Of a DNA stretch of 64,000 nucleotides, positions 8,750 to 19,587 are shown one piece after another. A program made the position numbers and the translations under genes. The notes under the pieces are model-generated. The model made no database searches and was not told where the DNA came from. It was given only the letters and a program-made list of their open reading frames with translations. The stretch is from Basidiobolus meristosporus CBS 931.73 (lineage: Eukaryota; Basidiobolomycota; Basidiobolomycetes; Basidiobolales; Basidiobolaceae), in NCBI GenBank assembly GCA_002104905.1, contig MCFE01000295.1, forward strand, positions 37,639-101,638, in the 5' to 3' direction. How positions within the stretch are numbered: position 1 is the first letter of the stretch; each line of letters begins with the position of its first letter.

Positions 8750-11010
8750 CATCAAGTATAACAGGCTACCATGTGCCATGAATTAATGAGCTTTGGACCA
8801 GCCTAGTAGAGCCATTCTATTCAGCAAGAATGATTACATATCGGTAGACAACCAGACTTGGATAAAGACAGAAGATATCCCCAAGAAAGCATTCATGACC
8901 CAGATATGGATACTAAGAGTACTCAGTCAAGAGTTTGGCTTCTCTAATGCCCCTGCAACATTTATGACCTTGATTTAGACTGTCTTCTAAGAGCACTTGG
9001 ATGAGTATATGGTAACATTCCAAGATGACATATTAATAGACAGCAAGACAGACAAGGACTACTTGGTGCACATAAAATAGCTCTTCAAGAAGCTAGGAGT
9101 GAACAATCTTTATGGCAAGTTAGCAAAGGGTTGGTTCTTTAAGGAGCACATTGAATATCTGGGATACATATTGACTAGCACAGGAGTGATCATGGACTTT
9201 GAGAGAGTAGAGCTTTAAAGAATCTGAAGCAGTCCCATAGCATTTCAGGGCTCAGATTATATCTCTGAATGGTATTCTATTATTGGGGATTTTGCAAATC
9301 CTTTGGAAATGTTGTAGCCTCTGTGGACTGATATCTTCAAGAATGCTAACACCTTGAAGTGGGACATAGCTTGTGAGACTGCTTTTGCATGCTCAAGTGA
9401 ATTTGCCAAGCTTAATACCTGACCACAGAAAGTAACTTCCTCCCTGCAAAGACATTTCAAATTAGGCCATTGGTGAAGAGTTTCATCAAGAACATAAAGG
9501 AACAGAACACTTGGTTACTATTAAATCCAAGAATTTCAATGCTGCCAAACAAGACTGCCAAGTTCATGAGAAAGACATGCTTGCCATGATTCACTGCTTA
9601 AAGATATGGAGATGCTACACTGAAGGAGTCAAGTACTCTGTAAGACTGATTAGGCCTCACTTTCACTAATACTCATTTAGAAGGCAAGCTGCTAAGAATG
9701 ATAAGATGGAATGAAAACATTCAGCATCCAACTTGGAGATGGTGTACTGCCCTGGAAAATAATGTGGTTACTGGCACAATATCAAGACTAAAACAAGCTG
9801 CACAACCCAACTTGACGCATAAGTTAAATTGGCTTAAGCTTATTTGCATTGTACCAGAGGACCAGACCATTCTAGTTGAGGTGAATACAAATATTATGAA
9901 GTTGTACTAGAATGAAAACAGCAAGCTCTAGTACAGAATGAGATACTCTACAAATTTGTGATGGATGCCCCATTGCACTTGGACTAATGTGCCTTACCTG
10001 GACTTAATAGAGAAGCTTTACAATGGATACAGACTTCTTCAAATCAAAGGAACCCAAATTTGTTTGAGAGCCAGAGCATGGTGGCTCAGAACAAAACAAG
10101 ATAGTGAGAAGCTATTGATAACATGCCTGAGGTGCCAAATCAACCAAGGCCATCCACAGCAGATTGCTGAACTATTCTTACCGGAGACTCTAAGACCATT
10201 ACAAGACTGTGAACAAAATGCTGCAAATTGCATTTACCACAATACCATGATGAGTTTCTGATGCACTGTAGAAGTTGAATCACATAGACAAGCAAGTTGT
10301 AGAGCAAAACATCTGAATGTTACCCAGAAATGCAGCAGATCAAGCAACTAAAAGCTTCATCATATCAGCCAAGAACTAATATAGTCATTGAGCAGTCTAA
10401 TGAATTTTGTGGGAAATACAGACCAAGTATGCAGTGGAGCTTCCAACAGATTGAATCAGCATTTAGACCAAGCACTGTTTGCCTGCAAAGCTAGAGGACA
10501 AAAAGCTACTCAGTAATAGCCATCCTACTTAGTGCATTTATGTAGACAAAGATTTCATCAAATCCCACACAATCCAGGCTTATGGAAGCCTCAGAGGATT
10601 AACTCAGCTAGTGCAGTAGAATCCAGCAACTGGAGCAAAGATGTCAAGATGCACATGTCAAAGAGCATAATAGTACATAAAGTTGCAGCAGAGATTTGAC
10701 AACACTATATCACCAGAAGCACTGTAGGGTGGGAACATTATATTGCTGAGAAACATCACATGGAAGAAGTTTGAGCCACAATGAATAAGACCATATAAGA
10801 CCATCAGAGAATGTCTACTTTCAATCCATTAACTAGTGGTCAAACTGGGAAATATCCAAACCAGTTTTGCTCATTTAGACAAACTCAAGCCGGAAGAACT
10901 TATTAACAATAATGAGACAGTAAGACAAGGGTAGCACTGGAAAAAAAATCCAGGAGAGCTCTCTCAGCTTTGGTAGTGGCAAAAATTATGATCTATTGCA
11001 TGAATATTAT
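8750..11010 (+). pseudogene. Ty3/gypsy relic (RT, RNase H, integrase, start of 3' LTR)
   Basis: This decayed plus-strand copy aligns with the better gypsy element at 33400-35790. The RT region shows EDIPKKAFMTQ and GFSNAPATFM (8865-8970), then a mutated FQDDIL box near 9025. RNase H and integrase HHCC remnants follow (LFLPETLRPL near 10180), then the integrase C-terminal region to about 10900. At about 10987 AATTATGATCTATTGCATGAAT matches the first bases of the 370-bp gypsy LTR, so the relic stops just inside its 3' LTR. Stops and frameshifts occur throughout. Confidence 0.75.
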
Positions 11011-11190
11011 AAGACTTCTGTATTGAATGGTGTAGAAGCCAGCTATTGAACAAGAAATGCTCATCATACTGTGGTAAAGTTGTCTTAATAAAAAATAGTC
11101 ACCTATTACGCCCAACACAAACCTAATTAACCCATTACCAATGCATTGGAGCTGCTTAGCTTCTTAATGCCAAGAGCGTAGCTTTATGAG
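11010..11190 (-). pseudogene. Short transposase C-terminal scrap
   Basis: On the minus strand, 11080-11180 matches 21850-21930 (the GCTAAGCAGC/CCAATGCATTGG block that follows the transposase HSLLH region). The first 60 bp are unassigned. It joins directly to the transposon tail block at about 11190. Confidence 0.45.
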
Positions 11191-11530
11191 AAATTATTGT
11201 GATGATCCTTTAAAAAGGCCCTCACAGAACTAAAGTCCTGTGATTAGGAGGCACTGTTCCTGTCAGGACACCATGCAGCAACTGTTGAAAAATAATTGCA
11301 CCCCAGATTTCACAAAAAAACTTGGTCATTTTTCATCACAACAATATATCAATGGCTTTTGATTGGTTCCCTGCCAATTTGCTCACTTTCTAATCCCTGA
11401 CACTTGATCACCTCTTATATTTGTGTACATTGATTAGCTATTGCCTCTTCTTCCCACTCCTTACTTGCTGATTCAACCATTTCTCCTACTTTTTATGCAT
11501 TCAAATTGATTTATTTCTGTTGAAGCTTCA
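11190..11530 (-). repeat. Tail block of the DNA transposon
   Basis: This is the longest clean example of the tail: from AAATTATTGTGATGATCCTT through CCTGTGATTAGGAGGCACTG and GATTGGTTCCCTGCCAATTTG to the companion gene end. Copies occur at 22481-22765 (-) and, on the plus strand, at 48451-48830, 52170-52490, 55705-56030 and 56396-56575. It is non-coding. Confidence 0.6.
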
Positions 11531-11992
11531 GTTGTAACTCAATTGCCAATTTTACTGCCTACACAAGTCCCTACACCCTACACTAACATTAAGCCCAACC
11601 CCACACTCAACAAGTAACTTCATTATAATCAACTGCTCAATCAGTACTCCTGCTGCAATTCTCTGTTTCCATGACCCTGTTGGAAACCAAGCAGCTTTAT
11701 GTCACTGTTCATTCACTGGTTCCCACATGTCCTGGTCCTCAGCCAGCACTGCAAGGTCTGGCACTTCATCTGCCAGTCTTTACAATAAGTCCTTGCAATA
11801 TTCAAGTGTGTTTTCTTGAGCACTGCTCTTGAAGAAGTGTTGCAACCTCCTGGTGTTGCTATAAATGTTCCAATATTCTACTGAAGGCATTGTGATAGTT
11901 CTCTGAGTTCTTGATGTTGTAGCTTTGTCTGTCAGTGGGATCTCCACTCTGTCAACAATGGAGGATGTGAAGGCTTTAGTAGACAAATTACC
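11531..11992 (-). pseudogene. Companion gene copy A2, C-terminal part
   Basis: The minus strand reads STKAFTSSIVDRVEIPLTD, RTQRTITMPSVEYWN, then HFFKSSAQENTLEYCKDLL, followed by an EVPDLAVLAEDQDMWEPVNEQ-like segment. It is the continuation of 16679-17315 after removal of copia 1a: that block ends GCAGAGAAAGGTAA and this one begins GGTAATTTGTCTAC. Adjacent sequence at 11540-11700 carries the end of the frame with several stops. Confidence 0.6.
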
Positions 11993-12361
11993 TGTTGAAA
12001 TATTGGACTATTTGGTATCATTCAGCAGCTAAAAATTTACTTAACAATTCTAGGCTAGTCTTAGTCACTGTAGGACTCATTTACTGCCTTAACTTTGCCA
12101 CTTTCTCCGGATATATGATCTTATGATTATTCCCCTATAGTCAGGATCAAATTAGCACTATTACCAAACATTATGTACTAACCCTGAAACTGTTACAGAA
12201 TGCTCCTGAATATTGAGAAACCCTCCTTACTTAGTGTTACAGCTGTATTACTTCTACAAAGGTATAAATACTGAGCGTCTTTATGAATAAACAACAGTTC
12301 AACTATTATCACTATTTCTTGATAAGTTCCTTATATCCAAATCACTTCTTAAATTGCAACT
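11993..12361 (+). repeat. 5' LTR of copia 1a
   Basis: It begins TGTTGAAATATTGG and ends AAATTGCAAC, the last base overlapping the primer site. It contains TATAAATACTGAGC near 12262 followed by AATAAACAAC, a plausible TATA box and R-region signal. A CCGG at about 12107 is CCAA in the 3' LTR. Confidence 0.95.
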
Positions 12362-12373
12362 GGTTATGAGCCC
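12361..12373 (+). promoter_or_regulatory. Primer-binding site matching the initiator tRNA-Met anticodon arm
   Basis: TGGTTATGAGCCC directly after the LTR is complementary to GGGCTCATAACC(A), which is the anticodon stem-loop of fungal initiator tRNA-Met (stem GGG, loop CUCAUAA, stem CCC), not the tRNA 3' end. Drosophila copia and yeast Ty5 are known to use such half-tRNA primers. The same site is present in copies 1b and K. Confidence 0.8.
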
Positions 12374-12397
12374 CAATTGCCTTAATCTATTCTAAAG

Positions 12398-15300
12398 ATG
12401 ACTTCTACCAGCAAACAAAGCAATACCAACATCTTCCCTGTAAAGGAGAGGTTTGATGGGAAGAACTACAGACTTTGGAGAATCAAGATGCAGATCCACC
12501 TTGAGGAAAGAAAGCTTTGGAACATAGTAACAGGAAAGGAAGTTGAGCCCAAAGGAACAGCAGAAGATTTGGAGAAGTTTCAAGAGAAGGAGAGAAAGGC
12601 CTTCAATGCAATATGCATCAATGTGCAAGACTCCTTCATTGGACAAATCCATGCCTCAAATACTGCCAAAGCAGCATGGAAATCCTTGGAGAAGATCTTT
12701 AGAGCAAAGTCAGTATCAAGCAAGCTTTATTTGAAACAAAAGTTCTTCAACATGAGAAAAAAGCCAGATGATGACATGCTACAACTCATTACCAGAATGG
12801 AGACACTTGCAGAAGAACTTTACAGTATTAATGCTGGTGTAGATGATGAAGAAAAGATACTCTGTCTGCTTTGCAGCCTACCAGACGAGTATGAGCCACT
12901 CATACTTTCTTTAGAAAGCAGAGAAGACAACTTGACTTTAGACTATGTCAAAGGAAGACTTCTCCATGAAGAACTCAGACGTAATGACCAAGCAGAGAAA
13001 ATTGAAGATAATGCTTTATTCAGTTCAGAAAGGCATACAGAAAAGAAGGGAAAGCAACAAAACCAAAGAAAACCTGGCTGCTGTAACTACTGTAAGAAGC
13101 CAGGACACTGGGCAAGAGAATGCAAGAAGAAACAAGCAGACAAAAAACAGAAACTACAGCAGGCAAACCATATAACTACTGATGAACAGCTATTTGTCAC
13201 TGTACAAGAGAGTGCAAGTAACTGAAGAAATGAATGGTATATTGACTCTGGAGCATCACAGCATATTTGTGGTATAAAGGATTGGTTCAGCAACTTAAAG
13301 ACTATTCCTGTAAGAAAGGTTTATCTGGGAGATAACTCTGCATTGGAAGCTACCGCCAGTGGGTCTATACAACTAAATATGAGTGATAACTCAGGGGCAA
13401 CAACAGCAAAACTGACTGACGTACTCTATGTACCTGGAATAGCTAAGAACCTACTTTCAGTCAGTAAAGCAACTACTCAGGGACTGAAATTTGTTTTTAC
13501 TAAGCTGAGCTGCTCAATATTGAGTGAAAATGGACAAAAATTAGCATTGGGAATCAGAGATCACAATATATCCAAGTTACAATGCAAGACCATTGTACCT
13601 GAGTATGTCAACATTGCTGAAACTGATGAAACCAACTGGGAGACGTGGCATAGGAGGCTAGGACACATAGGGGAACAGAAAATGAGCCAATTGGTGAAAA
13701 ATCAGCTTGTTTTGGGCCTAAAATACTCAATTCCAATCAAATTGAATGTTTGTAAGGGATGTTCATATGGCAAACAAGCTAGGCAACGTTTCAAGAGCTC
13801 AGAAGGCATCAATACCACCGAAATATTGGCTATTGTACACTCAGACATATGTGGCCCCTTGAGAACACTGTCCTTTGGAGCCAAGAGATACTTTATGACG
13901 TTTATTGATGACAAGACAAGATATACATGGGTGTACTTTCTCAAAACAAAGGATGAAGCTTTAGAGATGTTTAAGCACTTCAAGAACATGGCAAAAACAC
14001 AAACTGGGTGTAAATTGAAGGTACTACAAAGTGACAATGGAGGAGAATACTGCTCAAAGGAGTTTGCAAAATACTGCTTGTCTACTGGTATACTTCAACA
14101 GACCACAGTTCCTCATACTCCACAGCAAAATGGAGTAGCAGAACGTGCAAATAGAACAATAGTAGAGATGGGAAGATCTATGCTACATGATAAGGGAATG
14201 GACTACAAGTTTTGGGCTGAATCTGTTGCTACCGCTGTATACATCAAGAACAGATACCCAACAACAGCACTACGTGATTCTACACCCTTTGAAGCATATA
14301 CAGGCAAAAAACCAGATCTCCAGCACCTCAGGATCTTTGGCAGTGATGTTTTTTATCACATCCCTGACAAAAAACGCTCAAAGTTGGAACCAAAGAGTAG
14401 AAAAGGGATCTTTCTTGGGTATTGTGAAGATACTAAAGGGTATAGAGTGTATGATGGCAAAATTCAGAAGCTGATCAAGAGCAGGGACGTTGTATTTGAG
14501 GAGAATTCAGATCAGAAAGCCACAGAAATCATTGGCCAGCTGCCTGATGATGCAATCAACACAAATGAAGAAGATACGTACCAAATCCAGCCAGAGATGG
14601 AAGATACTTCTACCAGTTCCAGATCAGAACAGATTATCCCAGTTAGGAGATCTACCAGAATAAGAAATGCCCCTGGATCCTGGTGGCAGACATCCAATGA
14701 TCATGAAGAAGCTTATCTTGCCTTATGTGCCAAACCTCAGAATCTGGAACAGGCAATGCAAGGCCCAGATGCTACTAAGTGGCAACAAGCCATGCAGGAG
14801 GAGTACCAATCACTGATCAAGGCAAAAACGTGGGAACTGGTAGATTTACCAAATGGGAGAAAGCCAATAGGATGTAGATGGGTCTACAAGATCAAGATAA
14901 CCTCAAATGGTGCCGTTGATAAGTACAAGGCTAGATTGGTAGCTAAAGGCTATTCCCAGATCCAGGGACTAGACTTTAAGGAAACATTTGCTCTGGTTGC
15001 CAAGTTTAACTCTATTAGGACAGTTCTAGCCCTGGCAGCTGTACACAGCCTAGATCTACACCAAATGGACGTCAAAACAGCCTTTCTAAATGGGGATTTG
15101 CAAGAAACTATATATATGGAGCAACCAGCAGGTTTTACCGATCCAAAAAGCCCCCACAAGGTGTGCAAACTTAGAAAATCGTTGTATGGGCTTAAGCAGG
15201 CACCCAGAGCATGGTATAACAAGATTGACACATATCTAGAGGAAATTGGGTTCTCTCGTAGCACTGCAGTTCACAGTATATATGTGAAACAGCTCAAAAA

Positions 15301-16315
15301 GGGTGTGATCATCCTAGTTCTTTATGTGGATGACCTAATTATAGCTACAAGTGATCAAGAGGCACTTAAACATACAAAATCAGATCTCTTCAGCAAGTTT
15401 GAGATGAAAGATCTTGGAAAATTGAGCTTTTTTCTTGGAATTGAGGTCAAATTTGACATACCTACACAGAAAATTGTGCTGAATCAGTCTAAGTACATCA
15501 GGGACACTCTTAGACGCTTCAAAATGGAAAATTGCAAACCTGCAGCAACCCCTATGGACAATAACCTGAAATTAAGCAAATCTCAGCCAGTTATAGATGA
15601 AAACGGCTCAAATATGGACCAAAACTTTCACTATCAATCAATGGTTAGTAGCCTGATGTACTTGATGGTGTCTACACGTCCAGATATTGCAGTAGCAGTT
15701 GGAATAGTCAGTCAATTCATGCAGAACTATGGATCAGATCAAATTGCAGCAGTTAAGCGGATTTTCAGATATCTACAAGGTACCATAAATATGGTACTGG
15801 AATACTCTGGAGCAGCTAATAGGCAAAAATTTGATGGTTATAGTGATTCAGATTGGGGTAGAGATTTGATTGACAGACGCTCTACCACAGGCTATGTATT
15901 TCTTTATGCTGGTGCAGCTATTACTTGGAATTGCAAGAAACAACCAACTGTGGCACTATCTACAACTGAAGCCAAATATATGGCTGCATGTCAAGCAACT
16001 AAGGAGGCTATATGGCTATGAAAATTATTCAAAGACTTAGGTTTTAATTCAGGTGAACCAACATGCATTTACAAGGATAATCAAAGTTGTATTTCATTAG
16101 CTAGAAATCCTACTAATCATGCCAGAACTAAGCACATTGATATACAGCATCACTTTGTGAGGGAAGCTGTAGAAAATAACTTAGTGGAGCTGGTTTACTG
16201 CCCAACTGACAAAATGGTGGCAGACATATTGACAAAACCACTAGCTAGGCCACAGTTTGAGATCCTTAGGGAGAAATTGGGATTAAGAAATTATTTAGTT
16301 GAGGGGGAGTGTTGA
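12398..16315 (+). pseudogene. Copia 1a gag-pol polyprotein, broken by two TGA codons
   Basis: One frame of 1305 codons plus stop starts MTSTSKQSN after the primer site. Gag has the UBN2-type FDGKNYRLWRIKM start and a CCHC knuckle CNYCKKPGHWAREC near residue 228. Protease WYIDSGAS is near 282. Integrase shows HRRLGH, CKGC, then D (HSDICGP, about 480), D (QSDNGGEY, about 544) and E (NGVAERAN, about 577). RT has HQMDVKTAFLNG (about 887) and YVDDLI (about 974). RNase H ends with EAKYMAAC and DNQSCI. TGA codons lie at 13223-13225 and 16019-16021. The natural stop (GEC then TGA) lies inside the first six bases of the 3' LTR. It would copy and integrate element RNA in cytoplasmic particles if intact. 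Confidence 0.92.
16301..16309 (+). promoter_or_regulatory. Polypurine tract of copia 1a
   Basis: GAGGGGGAG immediately precedes the TGTTG of the 3' LTR, the position expected for plus-strand priming. The same tract precedes the 3' LTR of copy 1d at 46012-46020, and family 2 has GAGTGGGAG. Confidence 0.85.
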
Positions 16316-16678
16316 AATATTGGACTATTTGGTATCATTCAGCAGCTAAAAATTTACTTAACAATTCTAGGCTAGTCTTAGTCACTGTAGGACTCATTTA
16401 CTGCCTTAACTTTGCCACTTTCTCCAAATATATGATCTTATGATTATTCCCCTATAGTCAGGATCAAATTAGCACTATTACCAAACATTATGTACTAACC
16501 CTGAAACTGTTACAGAATGCTCCTGAATATTGAGAAACCCTCCCTACTTAGTGTTGCAGCTGTATTACTTCTACAAAGGTATAAATACTGAGCTTCTTTA
16601 AGAATAAATAACAGTTCAACTATTATCACTATTTCTTGATAAGTTCCTTATATCCAAATCACTTCTTAAATTGTAACA
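16310..16678 (+). repeat. 3' LTR of copia 1a
   Basis: TGTTGAAATATTGG to TTGTAACA, followed by TTACC. Compared with the 5' LTR I count about eight substitutions, including CGG to CAA at the CCGG site and C to T near the end. Confidence 0.95.
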
Positions 16679-17315
16679 TTACCTTTCTCTGCAAACTCTC
16701 TACCTTGCTGGAGTGTAGCTCAACTGCCTGTACTTCCAACTCTTATGAAAAGAACTGTTTTCTTGTTGGTGATTCTTCTTGGCTATGATGGAATTCTGTC
16801 TGTTCTGGGCTTAAGGCGTCTATTTGTAAGAACTGCTGTTTTTTTGCATACTTGGCTCTCTCAGCCTTGGGTAGTCACTCTTCCATTTACCTTTTCCTTT
16901 ATCACTGCCAGGTCTTTCACTGTTACCTTGTTGGAGTGCTTCTTGTAATGAGCTATGTTTTCTCCTTGATAAATTCTGCTCTGACGCATTTGTTTTTGCC
17001 TGCTTGTCCCTTGCTGGCATTCTTCTGGCAGCCTGATGCATCTTTAGTGTTTGTTTTGAGCTCTTGGCCATAGTTGTGATGGGCTCCTGAGAAAGCCTCT
17101 GTTTTTATCACTGCCAGGTCCTTCCCTGCTACTTTGACTGAGTGCTTCTTGAGTAGTTCTATACCTTTTCCTAGATAAATGTTATGCTGGGGCATTCATG
17201 TCTGCCTGCTTGTCACTTATTGGCACTCTTCCAGATGCCTGACATCTCTTTGACACTTGCTTAGAGTGTTTGGCCTTGCTTGTAACAGGCTCTTCAAGAC
17301 CATCACATAGTGCTG
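16679..17315 (-). pseudogene. Companion gene copy A2, basic repeat-module part
   Basis: Read on the minus strand it contains both tandem modules: KHSKQVSKRCQASGRVPISD (17290-17200), then AQNKH..., PARDKQAKTNASEQNLSRRK (17030-16960) and SERPGSDKGKGK. It is interrupted after REFAEKGN by copia 1a. Upstream it is fused at about 17316 to truncated copia 1b, where the copia integrase frame changes directly into GLEEPVTSKAK. Confidence 0.6.
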
Positions 17316-17331
17316 TTGTTGGGCATCTGTC

Positions 17332-19182
17332 CTAGATGTAAACTGCGGTAGCAACTGATTCAGCCCAAAACTTGTAGTCCATTCCCTTATCATGTAGCAT
17401 AGATCTTCCCATCTCTACTATTGTTCTATTTGCACGTTCTGCTACTCCATTTTGCTGTGGAGTATGAGGAACTGTGGTCTGTTGAAGTATACCAGTAGAC
17501 AAGCAGTATTTTGCAAACTCCTTTGAGCAGTATTCTCCTCCATTGTCACTTTGTAGTACCTTCAATTTACACCCAGTTTGTGTTTTTGCCATGTTCTTGA
17601 AGTGCTTAAACGTCTCTAAAGCTTCATCCTTTGTTTTGAGGAAGTACACCCATGTATATCTTGTCTTGTCATCAATAAACGTCATAAAGTATCTCTTGGC
17701 TCCAAAGGACAGTGTTCTCATGGGGCCACATATGTCTGAGTGTACAATAGCCAATATTTTGGTGGTATTGATGCCTTCTGAGCTCTTGAAATGTTGCCTA
17801 GCTTGTTTGCCATTTGAACATCCCTTACAAACATTCAATTTGATTGGAATTGATTATTTTAGGCCCAAAACAAGCTGATTTTTCACCAATTGGCTCATTT
17901 TCTGTTCCCCTATGTGTCCTAGCCTCCTATGCCACGTCTCCCAGTTGGTTTCATCAGTTCCAGCAATGTTAACATACTCAGGTACAGTGATCTTGCATTG
18001 TAACTTGTATATATTGTGATCTCTGATTCCCAAAGCTGATTTTTGTCCATTTTCACTCAAAATTGAGCAGCTCAGCTTAGTAAAAACAAATTTCAGTCCC
18101 TGAGTAGTTGCTTTACTGACTGAGAGTAGGTTCTTAGCTATTCCAGGTACATAGAGTACGTCAGTTAGTTTTGCTGTTGTTGCCCCTGAGTTAGCACTCA
18201 TATTTAGTTGTATAGACCCACTGGCGGTAGCTTCCAATGCAGAGTTATCTCCCAGATAAACCTTTCTTACAGGAATAGTCTTTAAGTTGCTGAACCAATC
18301 CTTTATACCACCAATATGCTGTGATGCTCCAGAGTCAATATACCATTCATTACTTTGGTTACTTGCACTCTCTTGTACAGTGACAAATAACTGTTCATCT
18401 GTAGTTATATGGTTTGCCTGCTCTAGTTTCTGTTTTTTGTCTGCTTGTTTCTTCTTGCATTCTCTTGCCCAGTGTCCTGGCTTCTTACAGTAGTTACAGC
18501 AGCCAGGTTTTCTTCGGTTTTGTTGCTTTCCCTTCTTTTCTGTATGCCTTTCTGAACTGAATAAAGCATTATCTTCAGTTTTCTCTGCTTGATCTTTACG
18601 TTTGAGTTCTTCATGGAGAAGTCTTTCTTTGACATAGTCTAAGGTCAAGTTGTCTTCTCTGCTTTCAAAAGAAAGTATGAGTGGCTCATACTTGTCTGGT
18701 AGGCTGCAAAGCAGACAGAGTATCTTTTCTTCATCATCTACACCAGCATTAATACTGTAAAGTTCTTCTGCAAGTGTCTCCATTCTGGTAATGAGTTGTA
18801 GCATGTCATCATCTGGCTTTTTTCTCATGTTGAAAAACTTTTGTTTCAAATAAAGCTTGCTTGATACTGACTTTGCTCTAAAGATCTTCTCCAAGGATTT
18901 CCATGCTGCTTTGGCAGTATTTGAGGCATGGATTTGTCCAAAGAAGGAGTCTTGCACATTGATGCATATTGCTTTGAAGGCCTTTCTCTCCTTCTCTTGA
19001 AACTTCTCCACATCTTCTGCTGTTCCTTTGGGCTCAACTTCCTTTCCTGTTACTATGTTCCAAAGCTTTCTTTCCTCAAGGTGGATCTGCATCTTGATTC
19101 TCCAAAGTCTGTAGTTCTTCTAATCAAACCTCTCCTTTACAGGGAAGATGTTGGTATTGCTTTGTTTGCTGGTAGAAGTCAT
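17332..19182 (-). pseudogene. Copia 1b gag-protease-integrase, broken
   Basis: The start ATG at 19182 reads MTSTSKQSNTNIFPVKERFD and then hits TAG where 1a has a Gly codon. From 19092 the frame is open to 17854 and covers gag, the CCHC knuckle, protease DSGASQHIGG and the integrase HRRLGH motif. TAA replaces the Tyr codon of KYSIPIK, and the frame then continues to 17332 with CKGC, HSDICGP, QSDNGGEY and NGVAERAN all present. At the position of the first 1a TGA this copy has CAA. Confidence 0.9.
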
Positions 19183-19218
19183 CTTGAGAATAGATTAAGG
19201 CAATTGGGGCTCATAACC

Positions 19219-19587
19219 TGTTGCAATTTAAGAAGTGATTTGGATATAAGGAACTTATCAAGAAATAGTGATAATAGTTGAACTGTTGTTTATTCATAAA
19301 GACGCTCAGTATTTATACCTTTGTAGAAGTAATACAGCTGCAACACTAAGTAGGGAGGGCTTCTCAATATTCAGGAGCATTCTGTAACAGTTTCAGGGTT
19401 AGTACATAATGTTTGGTAATAGTGCTAATTTGATCCTGACTATAGGGGAATAATCATAAGATCATATATTTGGAGAAAGTGGCAAAGTTAAGGCAGTAAA
19501 TGAGTCCTACAGTGACTAAGACTATCCTAGAATTGTTAAGTAAATTTTTAGCTGCTGAATGATACCAAATAGTCCACTATTTCAACA
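19219..19587 (-). repeat. 5' LTR of copia 1b
   Basis: The reverse strand starts TGTTGAAATAGTGGAC (19587) and ends TTGCAACA (19219), followed by the primer site GGTTATGAGCCCC. Here the terminal CA is intact, which confirms the TG...CA boundary of the family. Confidence 0.95.

Larger units (their letters stand above)
11993..16678 (+). mobile_element. Copia family 1 LTR retrotransposon, copy 1a (nearly complete)
   Basis: The 4686-bp element has two LTRs, a primer-binding site, one long gag-pol frame and a polypurine tract. Boundaries TG...CA are fixed by the 5-bp target duplication TTACC at 11988-11992 and 16679-16683. Removing it rejoins the reading of the minus-strand companion gene. Domain order gag, protease, integrase, RT, RNase H is that of Ty1/copia (Pseudoviridae). 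The LTRs differ at about 8 of 369 positions by eye, so insertion was fairly recent. Two in-frame TGA codons are the only obvious lesions. Confidence 0.95.
17316..19587 (-). mobile_element. Copia family 1, copy 1b, truncated in integrase
   Basis: It has a 5' LTR (19219-19587), primer site and gag through most of the integrase, then stops at about 17316 just after ATAVYI..RCPTTALCD. RT, RNase H and 3' LTR are missing. The cut end lies within the companion gene, as does the LTR outer end. The element was thus inserted in the same gene as 1a and lost its 3' half by deletion. It is very close to 1a in sequence. Confidence 0.9.

Noticed and set aside
13702-14037. Long antisense frames opposite copia integrase (also at 17543-17878)
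   Set aside because: They are mirror frames of the conserved integrase; their similarity to each other reflects the sense gene.
12398-16315. Reading TGA as a sense codon (nuclear recoding)
   Set aside because: Sister copies have CAA, and CpG decay from CGA explains TGA simply. TAA and TAG stops occur as well in other copies.
11993-16678. Ascomycete-type RIP as the source of mutations
   Set aside because: The changes seen fit CpG context more than CpA to TpA. A formal index could not be computed.
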